From NCBI GenBank assembly GCA_014529385.2, contig CM043964.1, positions 105,327,587 through 105,391,586 on the forward strand: a DNA stretch of 64,000 nucleotides, in the 5' to 3' direction. Shown piece after piece: positions 1 through 10,154 of the stretch. This DNA comes from Adiantum capillus-veneris. Lineage: Eukaryota; Streptophyta; Polypodiopsida; Polypodiales; Pteridaceae. The position numbers were made by a program, and so were the translations under genes. How positions within the stretch are numbered: position 1 is the stretch's first letter; every line of letters starts with the position of its first letter. The notes beneath the pieces are model-generated. The model saw only the letters and a program-made list of their open reading frames with translations, searched no databases and had not been told where the DNA came from.

Positions 1-670
1 TGATGACTCTATTTTTTAAATCACTTGGTACTTCACTCCATTTGTTTAGTATGTAGTGTCTAAACAGCTGAGAGCAAAGACCACGCATGCGCGAGATCAC
101 CTTCTTGTTGTCATCATCCATGATGATGCCGCCGCTGAAGTCGATGGAGTAAGACAAGCCCTCTGGCCGGTGACGCGTGAACCTGGGTGTCCCGGCAGGG
201 GTCTCTAGCGGCGTGTCGATGGGGGTACGGACGTCAGGTGTCTCCACCGGCGTCTGGGCCCCGAAGCGAGGAGTGTCGAGAGGGGTGGCTATTGGCGGAG
301 TAGGTAGACGTATGTAGCTTCTAGGAACACTCAGCCGTGCAAAACCTGGCGTAGATGGCGATGCTGTGGCTGGTGTGGGGGCGGGCAAAGAAGGGGAGGG
401 TAAAGAGCCTCGTCGAACACGAGGCGGTGTGGAGGCATCGGTGGCGGAATCCCCACAACAACCGCCACCGCCACCACTAGAGCGCCGGTGTCTAGACGAG
501 TGTGAAGCTCGTCTCGTCGACGCCGAAGCTTCAGAGCGCGCCGAATGCTCTGAAAGAGAGGGAGATGCGGATGGAGTAGGAACGCGCGATGATGCGCCAG
601 AGCGATGACGCTCCACGTACCATTGTCTCTGCTGCGGTGACAAAGAAGAAAGAAACTCCTCATCATCCAT
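1..670 (-). CDS. Ptta/En/Spm-type (TNPA-like) transposon protein, partial
   Basis: This is the N-terminal part of the second CACTA gene and runs off the window start. The start is ATG at 668-670 (MDDEEFLSSL...), preceded on the minus strand by a TTTAATGCAG splice-acceptor-like sequence, as in copy 2. The first ~130 residues are rich in Ser, Pro and Thr; the conserved Transposase_24-like region follows and is cut off. In En/Spm, the comparable protein binds the subterminal repeats; the role here is inferred. There are no length differences from copy 2 over this stretch. I did not check every codon for stops. Confidence 0.75.
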   Translation of the reverse strand, partial: MDDEEFLSSLSPQQRQWYVERHRSGASSRVPTPSASPSLSEHSARSEASASTRRASHSSRHRRSSGGGGGCCGDSATDASTPPRVRRGSLPSPSLPAPTPATASPSTPGFARLSVPRSYIRLPTPPIATPLDTPRFGAQTPVETPDVRTPIDTPLETPAGTPRFTRHRPEGLSYSIDFSGGIIMDDDNKKVISRMRGLCSQLFRHYILNKWSEVPSDLKNRVI

Positions 671-921
671 ACCTGCATTAAACACACGAATATTTAAACT
701 TAATATTGAATGAATAGAGTAGACAATGACGCAAAGACCATTAAATACAATGACGTAATGACGCATATAAATACAATGACGCAATGAATTGAGTGATAGA
801 AGAGGCAAGTCGAAAACTCAGAATTTTCAATCAAAAGATGTGAGCGCGAGTAGAAAAGAGCGTTATACACCATGGAAGGTACTTAGAGAGCCAGAGCTTT
901 TACAACACGGAGCAAAATTGT

Positions 922-3900
922 TCAAATACAATATTTGTGGCTTTAAGAGATCTCTCTCTCATCCTCGCATAACTCAGCATAACTTCCTATATCTATATAG
1001 AGCTCTCCGTTTAAACACATATCCTCTGTTTCATTTTGTAGCTCCTCTGCATGCACCCCATATAGAGTAGTAGCATCTTAATGCTCGTCTGGCACCACCG
1101 CATCAGCTTCTGATTGAGCATCTTCTCTGATCTCCTCCATTAATGCCGTTGTGATTGGCACATGGTAGCCTTCATACGTCCTTGCACTACGAGGGGCTAC
1201 CTCTATGACATACCACCAGTTTGATGTAGACTTTGTAGGATGAAATATTACCTGCCAGAGCCACATAACTTACATGAGAGCTTTCAAGCACATAACTTGT
1301 AAAAGGGGGATGTTAACTATTTACATACTTACTTGTTCACAATGCTCGGGTAGTACGAAAGTGTCTCTTAGGTCAGTCCATTTCTTAGTAGAATCCACCT
1401 CAAGAAAACCAGACTCTCCTCTACGCACAGTAGCGTTGCGACCCTCCATGATTATCTTGAACCATTGCACGTCGAACAAGTCGACAAAAAATCCTCTGTA
1501 ATCGATCCTCAAAATCTCTTGCAACGTGCCGAAGTAAGTGAGTTCCGCCACCACAGGATCTGCATCAGAGGAACGTCGTCGACTAGACTGTTCAAATTTT
1601 GCCATGATTCCATAATCTTGAGTAAAACGCTTTTTGTCGATTCGTTCCACCCTAAAATGTCGACCTTTACACCATGCTGCTGTGTATGACTTATACTACA
1701 ACAAACAAAGATTATGAGTGGCCGTTCAAACGTTTAGAAATAAAGTCACTAGCTAGTCGTACATTGCAAACTTACCTTGGTCGCGCAACCCCGAGAGTAC
1801 TCCCACTCTTCCTCAGTCACTTTGTCACCGCATTGTTGTGCGCTTTTCAATTGGTTGTGCAACCATCTTAAGCTCATGAAGGTTGGTAGGCTCTCCAGAA
1901 CCGCTGGATAGTGCATCGGTGGTCGTCTTCCCCGTCTCCACTCAATTCGTGCCCTTTGTCGCTCTTGCTTTGCATCCTCATATTGTGAAATCCACTTTTG
2001 CATCACTAGATTGTGAAGCATGCAAAATCGGTTGATTTTAGCCTCTAGATCTTCCGTCATCTTCTTCTCAACACCGAGATTGCACATGACAATCCCAGAT
2101 ATGCGCTCATCATCTATGGTTTGCCATAGCGTGTCCCGGGATTTATCAAATCCGTCTAGCCACTCTCCAATGTACACTAGGGACTTTGATACCAACCAAC
2201 CTTCTGCCATGCTACCCTCCGGACGTGCCTTTTGACGCACATATCCCTTAAGCGTTTTCATGAAACGTTCTAAGAAGAACATCCATCTGGAATGAATTGT
2301 GCCAGCTATTTCCACCTCATCAACTATGTGAACAAGAAGATGCACCTGAATGGTTAGCATTGTAGTAGGAAAATGTTTCTCAAACATGCACACAAACTCC
2401 GCAGCATTTAGTTTGGCGAATGGTATGGAGTCTACGTTGATCTCCTTTTGTGAGATCCATTGCACCAGCTTTGCAAGTTTGTAGATTGTGTTACGGATGT
2501 CGAGAGACAAACATCCCTCAATGGCAACCGGTAAAATAAACTGTAAAGTATGTGCAGCAATGATATTAAAGTCCACATTTTATGCAATGATATTAAAGTC
2601 CACTATGAACGTACCTGACACATTTTATGCCAATCGTGTGACTTCAAACCGGTAAGCTTTCCTTCTTTAGTAAAACACGTTCGGAGCGAGTGCATTACGC
2701 CAGTGGGGGTCCGCAAAGATCGAATGGTCTCTTTTACTTTGCGTTCTTGGGCTCCTGTGAAAATCCATGGTGCTTTGGGGAGTTTTATCGATCCATCAGA
2801 CGCTGTTTGCGGCCAATATTGCTCCATACGATCCACATTTCTAAGGTCAACTCTGGCTCCCAAAGTATCTTTCTTGCCGGTCAGATGGTCCCATAGTAGA
2901 TTACCCACATTCTTGAATATGTGCATTGGATCGAGCAAGTGATTGATCATGAGTCGGGGCCAGTATGGTAACTCGTACCATAGAGATAGTCTCTTCATCC
3001 CTGGAGGCAATCCGTCATCACACATCTCCTTCTGCTCTAACCATGCTTGTGCAGACATCCTTGGTGGCTCTCTTCCCAAAAAGCCGTCGCGTAACACATG
3101 ATTCTCTGGAAGATACGCTTGATGACCTTCGTAGATTTGCTTCGTCAGTGAGGGTGCCCTACGTGCATTCAGTCTAGGTCCACATGTGACACATGCTCTG
3201 TATCCGCTTGTTTGAAGCCCTGCATGTTTACACATGATAATAGATCAACTATGGGAAAAAACAAGATTTACAGTGTCTGAGTGAGGAGTGTCAAAAGATC
3301 ACCTGAGCATTCTGTTAGCCCGGGATAGTCATGCATGGTCCACATTAGAATGCCTCTGATCAAAGCATTCCGTCGTCCTGTGTGTCGGCTCATATCCACC
3401 ACCTCTATGCCAATCCACAATTGTTGTAGCTATTCCAATAGTGGACGAAGATACACCATATTCCCCACTTTATATCGCCCTAGCACAATCAAGCTTAGCC
3501 ATAGGTGCCCCTTCTTCATAGTCAACCACGGGGGAATGTTGTAGTTGACGATGACAACGGGCCATACACTGTAAGATGTTGATCTTTGACCAAATGGATT
3601 TACGCCATCCATAGCCAGGCCTAAGCGCAAATTTCGAGCTTCCCTGGCAAAATCCGACTATGTTCCATCTATATGTTTCCACGCTACGCAATCTGCAGGA
3701 ATTCGTAGCACACCATCCAAAGATTTATTCTCCTCATGCCATGATGCTAGGGCGGCCATGGACTTACATTCGAAGAAATGCTTGATGCGAGGAAGCAGAG
3801 GGAAATGTCGCAAAACCTTTTGTGGAATTTTTGTCCCGTGGAGATCTACTCGATATCTTTCAGAATCACATTTCGGACACTTCTCCATGTCTATGTATTC

Positions 3901-4668
3901 CCCTCTGAAAAGAATGCAGTCATTAGGACAAGCGTGGATAGAATTGTAATCCATCCCCAAGTTTCGCAAAATCTTTCTTGCTTCATCTCGGGAATCTCGC
4001 ATCACATTGTCAGCTGGTAGTATGTGCTCTTTCAGCAATCTACACAACATAAAAATATGATACAGTCGTGTAAAAATCTATCAGATCATTATACATTTAG
4101 AGTTTTATTAAAGTAAACTAATTGTAATAGATCACCTGAAAAGCGTTGTGACGCTAGTGTCACTCCATCCAAACTTTGCCTGCATGTTGAGAAGAACCAG
4201 GAGTGCTTTCAATCTAGACATACGTGCTCCATTATACAATGGCGTATCGGCTTCACTTTTCATATCATCATAGATAAGCCTTTCTGAATCCATGATCATC
4301 TCGATCATTTCATCAATCTCGGGCTCAAACATTGCCTCGTTGGGAATGTGCTCTGCATGATCATCCCCCGAGCTGTCAGAGGCTACATCTTGTGGCCTCA
4401 CATATGCTGCTTGACCAAAGCGCCTGCGAACACGTCTATTGGGTTGCAAGATTGCTGCTTGTTGGCCAGCGTCAGAGTCCAACGAGTTATAATTTGCAAC
4501 AACTCGATCTATAATAGATGGATCGAACTCGCCAAATTCGTGAACGTGCTGCAAAGAAACACGTCTTGTCCATCGCACAGCATGCTTGCATTGATTACAA
4601 GGACATAAGACCCTCATTGAGAGATAGGTGTTTCGGTTGGACGGTCCCACATCCTCGTCACTACTCAT
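922..4668 (-). pseudogene. TNP2-like CACTA transposase, three nonsense codons
   Basis: The exon layout mirrors copy 2: about 4668-4136, 4039-3303, 3219-2615, 2540-1776, 1695-1333 and 1251-922. Encoded parts in order are an N-terminal CPCNQC zinc-ribbon-like (Transpos_assoc) motif, the Transposase_21 region with LGLAMDGVNPFG and LDPMHIFKN, the DUF4218 region, and the DUF4216 region. Compared with copy 2 there is a Trp-to-TAG change at 3658-3660, a Glu-to-TAG change at 3430-3432 (EEL becomes E-stop) and a Gln-to-TAA change at 1078-1080. A 3-bp deletion also removes one residue (GNMDVYL to GNMVYL). The gene is therefore broken but young; most of the frame is intact. Confidence 0.9.
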
Positions 4669-4730
4669 AATGAGGATAAAAAACTTATAACCTGGACAAC
4701 AAATCTAATATTCTATTGGCATTCTTCATC

Positions 4731-4733
<3 letters not shown>

Positions 4734-4786
<53 letters not shown>
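4734..4786. repeat. (TC)n microsatellite upstream of TNP2, copy 1
   Basis: About 53 bp of uninterrupted TC/CT dinucleotides lie just 5' of the minus-strand TNP2 start, i.e. in its leader or promoter. The matching tract in copy 2 (44614-44708) is about 95 bp, so the locus has changed length since the copies separated. Confidence 0.97.
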
Positions 4787-4788
<2 letters not shown>

Positions 4789-5650
4789 CTCACATTCTCT
4801 AGTCATGTCCAATCCCCGCACACCTCAGTCTAGAGGTGCACGGAGATCAGAACCACTGGGTTATAATATCGTCTTTATTGGTCAATACCTATATTTGTGG
4901 GTACAAGAAATCTACACACCCACGTCTACATGATACTGCATGTAGTGGACAAAACCCCTTTGCCTCTTCTCTAGCTGTAGCACTTCACAGCATCTTAACA
5001 TCTTTTCACAGTAGATCTTTTCACTGTTCGTCTAACTCTAAATCCTAAACCGTAAGTAATTCTTGCGTGGACTTTGAAGTTGTTGTTGAATGACTAGAGG
5101 TTGTCTAGATGGTCATTGTGTCGGGGATGTAGTGACTCCCCCTGAAGATCCACCTTCTTCCCTATCTTCTGAAGACATTTCACCAGTACTTTTGGATCGA
5201 CGGAGCCCACCATGAGTGAAGGCAGCAATACCCTATATTCCATTGAGGGCTTTCTTCACCCGCTTCATGCAGGCATCGTAGTCTATGGAGACCTAAATCT
5301 AATCTAATATAACGTAAATCTAAATCTAGCGTAAATAAACGTAAATCTAGTTAAAAATAAACCTAAATCTAATTTAATGTAAGTCTACATATAACCTAAT
5401 CTTTAACGTCTTTTAAGATAGTTTCCTACGACGTTATAACTCTCTTCTTCTTGTGTGTGTGCACGTGTGTGGATGTGTGTGCCAATAAAAAGAGATAAAT
5501 GGTATAACCTTTCTATCACCCATGCCAAGTATGATAGATTGATTATGCCATTTCCTTCTTGAATAATAGGTCTTGAGTTCAACTCCTCGTCGGCTAGATC
5601 TTTAGGTCTTTTAATTTTAATTAGTTTCCTACGACGTTAAATTAGTTTCT
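4787..5650. other. CACTA copy 1 upstream non-coding region
   Basis: No coding sequence was recognised. The stretch has AT-rich tandem-like wording built from short 'aaatctaa'/'cgtaaatcta' units at about 5290-5400, also present in copy 2. It lies between the TNP2 start and the right terminus, so it should contain the transposase promoter, but I could not place a TATA box with confidence. Confidence 0.6.
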
Positions 5651-5878
5651 CTCTCTTTCTCTCTCAATGTGTGTGCGTTTTTTTGGATCGTATGCATGTT
5701 TTCTCTCTCTTTTCCTCTCTCAATGTGTGCGTTTTTTGTTTATGCATGTTCTCTCTCTCTCTTTTCCTCTCTCAATGCGTGCGTTTTTTGTTTATGCATG
5801 CTCTCTCTCTCTTTTCCTCTCTCAATGTGTGTGTGCATTCTTTGTTTATGTATGTGTGTGTGCGTTTTTGTTTATGTT

Positions 5879-5938
<60 letters not shown>

Positions 5939-5956
5939 CACTATGTGTGTGTGTGT

Positions 5957-5989
<33 letters not shown>

Positions 5990-6095
5990 GGAGAGAGAAA
6001 GAGGGGAAGGGAACATGAGAATGAGGAGAGGGAAGGAGCATACCTGGCTCTCCTTCCTCTCCTCGTGTGTGTGTGTGTGTGTGTGTGTGGAGAAG

Positions 6096-6135
<40 letters not shown>
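5650..6135. repeat. CT/GT/GA microsatellite cluster, CACTA copy 1
   Basis: A cluster of simple repeats: three related ~50-bp units each with a CT tract, 'caatg[tc]gtgcg' and a T run (5650-5880), a long CT tract (5883-5935), GT tracts (5943-5970 and 6065-6089) and GA tracts (5971-6000 and about 6099-6130). Apparent long ORFs across this block on both strands are by-products of the repeats. Copy 2 has the same cluster with different tract lengths. Confidence 0.9.
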
Positions 6136-6226
6136 CGTTACCTGCTCCTTGCTTGAGGGTGCCGAAAAACTCAGATCTGAGATCTGAGTTTTTGGGCACG
6201 CTCGGTTATTTTTTTAAGCCCAGCCG

Positions 6227-6345
6227 GCGTCGCTATGAGCGTCGCAAATTAACAAAGAAATTTGCGACGCTCATAGCGACGCCCGGAATTTTTTTTTTGA
6301 GCGTCGCTGTGTGAGCGTCGCTAATATGAATAGCCTCTTGTAGTG
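6227..6345. repeat. CACTA copy 1 subterminal repeats and right terminal inverted repeat
   Basis: Repeated GCGTCGCTATGAGCGTCGC-type motifs in both orientations end in CCTCTTGTAGTG. They form a hairpin around 'gcgtcgcaaatt...aatttgcgacgc' at about 6240-6280. In En/Spm-type elements such subterminal motifs are the binding sites of the TNPA-type protein; that role is inferred here. Confidence 0.88.
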
Positions 6346-6348
6346 CCA

Positions 6349-6702
6349 GCTGTGTCGGTGGAGAACGCTAAGGGTACCATCGGGGGAGGACCAAGGGGGA
6401 ACCTCATGAGGAGGGCCCGTATGCGGTCCTGTTGGAGCTGCGGGAGTGTTCCTTGGAAAGGCATCACCACTTTTCCAAGCTTTCTGTAGGTGCTCTGTGA
6501 AACCTTGAGGGAGGTTCTGAAAAAACTGTTGGTTAAATAGACTAAATGGACATGCCTAAAAAGTAGGGCCTAGGTTCTGGCTAATGAGTGGTCTGTGAGA
6601 CAGTGGGTTGGAGTACCACCACGCGTTTTCATGAGAGGTAGACGTGGGAGGGAGAAGCAATGGTACCAACCCCCCTAGATTAGGGAGGTGATGGGAGGGC
6701 AC
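6349..6702 (-). other. Possible Pro-rich coding remnant cut by the CACTA insertion
   Basis: One minus-strand frame stays open for about 118 codons with a single TAG (at about 6560). It has coding-like composition: a Pro/His/Asn-rich N-terminal part, then motifs such as 'FNQQFFQNLPQGF' and 'TPAAPTGPHTGPPHEVPP'. It runs straight into the CACTA terminus at 6345. I do not recognise the family, and chance openness cannot be excluded. Confidence 0.3.
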
Positions 6703-6764
6703 GACATGACAGCATGGACTTAAACGTCTCCTTTACATTGGTATTTTGTTGCACCTTTTCGCTT

Positions 6765-7171
6765 GCTATTACACTTTTCTGAGGTCAGTACCAAGCGAAT
6801 AAGGGAAGGAAAACTCTATTCGCTGCACCTGTTTTCTTGGTATTGACCTCAAAAAATTTAAATGAGATCTGCTATTACACTTTTCTGAGATCGGTACCAA
6901 GCGAATAAGGGAAGGCAAACTCTGTTCGATGCACCTGTTTGCTTGGTACTGACCTCAGAAAATTTAAATGATATCTGCTATTACACTTTTTTGAGGTCAG
7001 TACCAAGCGAATAAGGGAAGGCAAACTCTGTTTGATGCACCTGTTCGCTTGGTACTGACCTCAGAAAATATAAACGATGTTTGCTATTACACTTTTCTGA
7101 GGTCAGTACCAAGCGAATAAGGGAAGGCAAACTCTGTTCGATGCACCTGTTTGCTTGGTACCAACCTTTTC
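6765..7171. repeat. Four-unit 106-bp tandem hairpin array
   Basis: Units begin at 6765, 6871, 6977 and 7083 (GCTATTACACTTTT...), exactly 106 bp apart. Within each unit GAGGTCAGTACCAAGCGAA is followed about 45 bp later by its near reverse complement, so each unit can fold into a hairpin. The array sits directly upstream of the histone-H3-like frame at 7235. The core GGTCARTACCAAGYGA recurs in the 143-bp repeat at 8341-8626. It may be a transposon subterminal array or a promoter array; no identification is possible from sequence alone. Confidence 0.93.
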
Positions 7172-7234
7172 TAAAATCTTAAGTCCCTTGTGCTGACAAA
7201 TGAAATGTCGTTTTCTGTTATGCTATTTGTAGAG

Positions 7235-7698
7235 ATGCCTCATGCAAAGGCCACGCCTAGAAGGGCAACAGGTGACTCTTTGAATGCTCAAGCAAGAAGA
7301 TGCCGATATGAGGCACACAGAGGTGTACTGCAAGAGTTGGTAAGGATCGAACGACACGTTCAACCGGCTATTCCACGTCTTCCTTTCCAGCGAGTAGGCG
7401 AGAGATTTGCGAGCAGTGGAGAGTCGGCATGCTATGGGCCAACAGTGCACTTCTCTGACTTCAAGAAATTGCAGAAGACTACCTCGTTGAATTCTTCAGC
7501 GATGGATATAGACTGGTTGTCCATGCACACCGTGTTACTATCATGCCGTGGGATTTTGACACTCTTTGTAGACTGCACTTTCCTATGATGGGCTACTTCA
7601 GCCAGTACCTATCTGGGATACGAGAACAATGGATATTCTTAACATCCTTCCTCTCCATCCTCGTGCACGATAGACAGAGCCGTCTAGGGCTGAAATAA
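7235..7698 (+). pseudogene. Histone H3-fold-like protein remnant (frameshift and nonsense)
   Basis: The N-terminal frame starts at ATG 7235 with a tail reading AKATPRRATGD, similar in style to the H3 tail ARTKQTARKSTGGK. It then has HRGVLQELVRIERH and LPFQR, the hallmark of the H3 alphaN/alpha1 junction. After LPFQR the H3 match moves to the +1 frame (near 7394-7398, consistent with loss of one base): REICEQ, then SALL, a TGA at 7456-7458, then LQEIAEDYLVEFF and HAHRVTIMPWDFDTL. These parallel H3 REIAQ, ALQEASEAYLVGLF and HAKRVTIMPKDIQL. The frame continues to TAA at 7696-7698, longer than the H3 C-terminus. It is divergent from canonical H3 throughout, so it is a variant-like or element-borne copy, not a recent H3 pseudogene. 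The ULP1-like gene follows immediately. Confidence 0.75.
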
Positions 7699-9841
7699 AC
7701 AGCAGAAGGATACGATCACGGGTTGAGAGAAACAACACACATGGGCAGGCTGAGATAGCCACAGAGGGGCATGAGCAAGCCAGGGTGGACCCCGAGGCAG
7801 TCATGGAAGAAACAAAGACAGTTATGGAGGAGCTAGCTAGATCCCAAAATGAGCAAGTCATGGAGGATCCGGAACCAGTAAGGGCCGATGAGGGGCATGA
7901 GCAGGCCAGGGTGGACCCTGAGGCATTTATGGAGGAACCAATATTGAAGGAAAATGAGCAAGGCATGGAGATCTGGAGCCTGTGCCTGTTAGGGAGGACC
8001 ATGTGGCTGTTAGGGAGGAGCTTGAGGTAGCCAGGGATGAAGCTCAAGAAAGGCAAGGGCAAGGCTCTGCTTCACAAGGAGCCTTTATCAGATGAGTCGA
8101 TTATTTTAGAGCAAATCAACAAAGAGAATGAAGCGGAGTTGCAAGTTTTTCTCAGCGCAACGCCTTTGCATGCACAGATACTGTTGCTTGGAAGGTCAAA
8201 GGAGGCGTGCATTTTCAACCACGATCAAAACCACGATCAACAAGACTTCCTGTGCATGCGTAGTTTTACCAACTCTAACGCAACGGATGGGGTCGTCAAC
8301 ATTGCTTTGTGGTAATTCTCATGCTCTTTAAAAGTCACGGTTGGTTCATTAAATGGCTCACTACCAAGACATGGGTCAATACCAAGTGAGTCAGTGGCTT
8401 ATGGAATTGGATAGTGATACTACTCGCTCGGTATTGACCCATGTCTTCGCGACAGTAGTCAAGTTTTTCTTTATAAGTCACGCTTGGTTCATTAGATGGC
8501 TCACTACCGTTAAGACATGGGTCAATACCAAGCAAGTTAGTGGCTTATGGAATTCGATAGCTACCCCAATCGCTCGGTATTGACTCATGGGTTTGTGGCA
8601 GTGACAGCCCGCTGAAATATCTTAAGTCTAATCTCTGCCATTGATTCATGTTAGGCACACTGTCTCGCTTCTTCCCCCCGAGGTTCAAAACAAAATATAC
8701 GTAATAGATCCGTTGATATCGCCTATGCTGCAGAACAACAGAGTTTCCTTTTTGGCTCTGATTGACTGGTTTAGCAGAGTCAATTTTGATCTAGCGCACT
8801 TTCTGGTCACTGCATACAATCAATTGTGAGTTTTTTCTTGCCTTGTAAAAACCATGCTGCATTTAGAATCTTTCTCCTCATCTTTGATGGTTTTGGTGTA
8901 GTGATCATTGGAGTCTGTTGTTATTTCACATTGAAAATAAGGTTGTTTACTACGCAAACTTCGGGCAAAGCAGGGCATTTCACAGTCGTGTAAAATTGTA
9001 AGTCACATCTGGGTACATTTGGAAGTAGTGTCTCTTTGTAATGTGTTGCTGACTCAAGTGGTTATACATGTAGTGCCGCGAAAAAACTTGCATGTTGTGT
9101 AGAGCATGTTTTGTTAGAACATGATCTAGGGAATACCATCCGACACAAACGGGTAACCGTGCCCACACAGATTGACGACTATAGCTGTGGTTGGCGAGCT
9201 TGTTTGAATGCCTTGTTGCTCCTCAGTCAAATTTTGGATGTACCGAACGTAAGTAATCCTGTTGTTTCATTTTTTGCTGCAACGTTTGTATTAAAAGAAG
9301 CAACATCTTTACTTCCTTTCCTATTATCATGCTTCTACAAGAACTTCAATTACATAACTACACCCCCAACGATGTGCAACATTTTTCTGTAATGGCCATC
9401 CAACATATTATAATCTCAGTAAACAGACATACAAGAGAGGAAGGGGCGAGAGCTGAGGAGCTCGAACAGGCTCGCGTTAACGAAATGACATAGCGCTACA
9501 ATCAGACTCAAGAAGACGTTTAAAATATGCAAGAAGCAATAAATCAATATTATGCGGACTCCGCAGAAGTAGAGGAATGGGCTACACGTCGACGACAAGA
9601 GCAAGAACAGAGGGAAGCTTCACAGGTGCAAGATGCATGGGAATCCATGGAAGATGTCCATGATTTCGAACAACGCAAAAGGATGTCCGAGACCAGCGTC
9701 CCTAGAGAAAGAAGTAGCAGCAACCGGAGCAAAGGGCAAGGGAACGGTGGCAGCAACCGGGGAAGAGGGCAGGGGACCAGTGGCAGCAACCGGGGGATAG
9801 GACAGGGGACCAGTGGCACAAATTGGGGGAGAGGACAGTAG
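7674..9841 (+). pseudogene. ULP1/SENP-type (C48) cysteine peptidase-like gene, decayed
   Basis: The order on the plus strand is as follows. First comes an acidic region with a 42-codon repeat (EGHEQARVDPEA at 7764 and again at 7890). An exon at about 8037-8311 ends in a WLND-like stretch (TNSNATDGVVNIAL). Exons follow at about 8654-8825, 8902-8997 (DHWSLLLF, carrying the catalytic His of this family) and 9103-9248 (TQIDDYSCGW, with the Gln and Cys). Typical GTAAGT/GTGAGT donors and TAG acceptors flank these. The usual Asp of the triad is Asn in YYANFG. The last part (from about 9419) is a charged helix and Gly/Arg repeats (GSNRGRGQGTS), with in-frame stops at 9491-9493 and 9521-9523. ULP1 peptidases process SUMO-type modifiers, and C48 genes are often carried by plant MULE and CACTA elements. 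Confidence 0.72.
8341..8626. repeat. Two-unit 143-bp hairpin repeat inside a ULP1-like intron
   Basis: Units start at 8341 and 8484 (TTGGTTCATTA...). Each contains ACATGGGTCAATACCAAG followed by its near reverse complement CTCGGTATTGACCCATGT, so each can fold back. The repeat lies between the peptidase exon ending near 8311 and the one starting near 8654. The core GGTCAATACCAAG matches the array at 6765-7171, so the two repeats probably share an origin. Confidence 0.9.
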
Positions 9842-10154
9842 CAGGGAAAGGGAGCAATAACTTGTATAAATCTTGACAGAAACAACACAATTTGTAAAGT
9901 TTTGAGACAATGAAAAGTGTACATTTTTTAAACATTGTTTGACCGCCACAAAATGTCTCTGTATTAGTCATTTTGAAGAGCACATCATGGTTTGCATGGC
10001 ATCAAAGCTCATTGCATGCACAAGGTATGTGACCTAGCTTCCGGTGGAAGCTATTAAGTGAAGTGTATTTGTGAGTGACTCCTTGCACAATGTTGTTTTC
10101 TCCTTTTGTCTTGGAATCTGAAAAGAAGAAAAAGTTAGATTCTGTCTTGATGTA
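9842..10154. other. Intergenic, no recognised feature
   Basis: AT-rich sequence between the peptidase pseudogene and the minus-strand unknown frame. I see no gene, repeat or clear signal in it. Confidence 0.6.

Larger units (their letters stand above)
1..6345 (-). mobile_element. CACTA (En/Spm) transposon copy 1, cut by window start
   Basis: The right terminus is CCTCTTGTAGTG at 6334-6345, the reverse complement of the CACTACAAGAGG terminus of the complete copy at 38586. Base 1 corresponds to about base 39878 of that copy, so roughly 1.3 kb of the left end lies outside the window. Both genes run on the minus strand, away from this end. Subterminal GCGTCGCTAT/ATAGCGACGC motifs lie at about 6227-6330. 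The three bases after the end are CCA, the expected target duplication, but the other side cannot be seen. The sequence is very similar to copy 2 apart from microsatellite lengths and scattered substitutions. Three nonsense codons in TNP2 make it non-autonomous. Confidence 0.93.

Noticed and set aside
331-687. 118-codon minus-strand ORF and 80-codon plus-strand ORF (also 40208-40564, 40243-40485)
   Set aside because: They overlap the TNPA-like exon in other frames; the Ser/Pro-rich, GC-rich coding sequence keeps these frames open by chance.
5667-6314. Long ORFs on both strands over CT/GT/GA tracts (also 45662-46212, 56137-56560)
   Set aside because: Dinucleotide repeats rarely contain stops in any frame, so the encoded Leu/Ser/Val/Cys or Arg/Glu runs are artefacts.
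6765-7171. CRISPR-like array
   Set aside because: The units are full 106-bp tandem copies without unique spacers, in a plant genome context.
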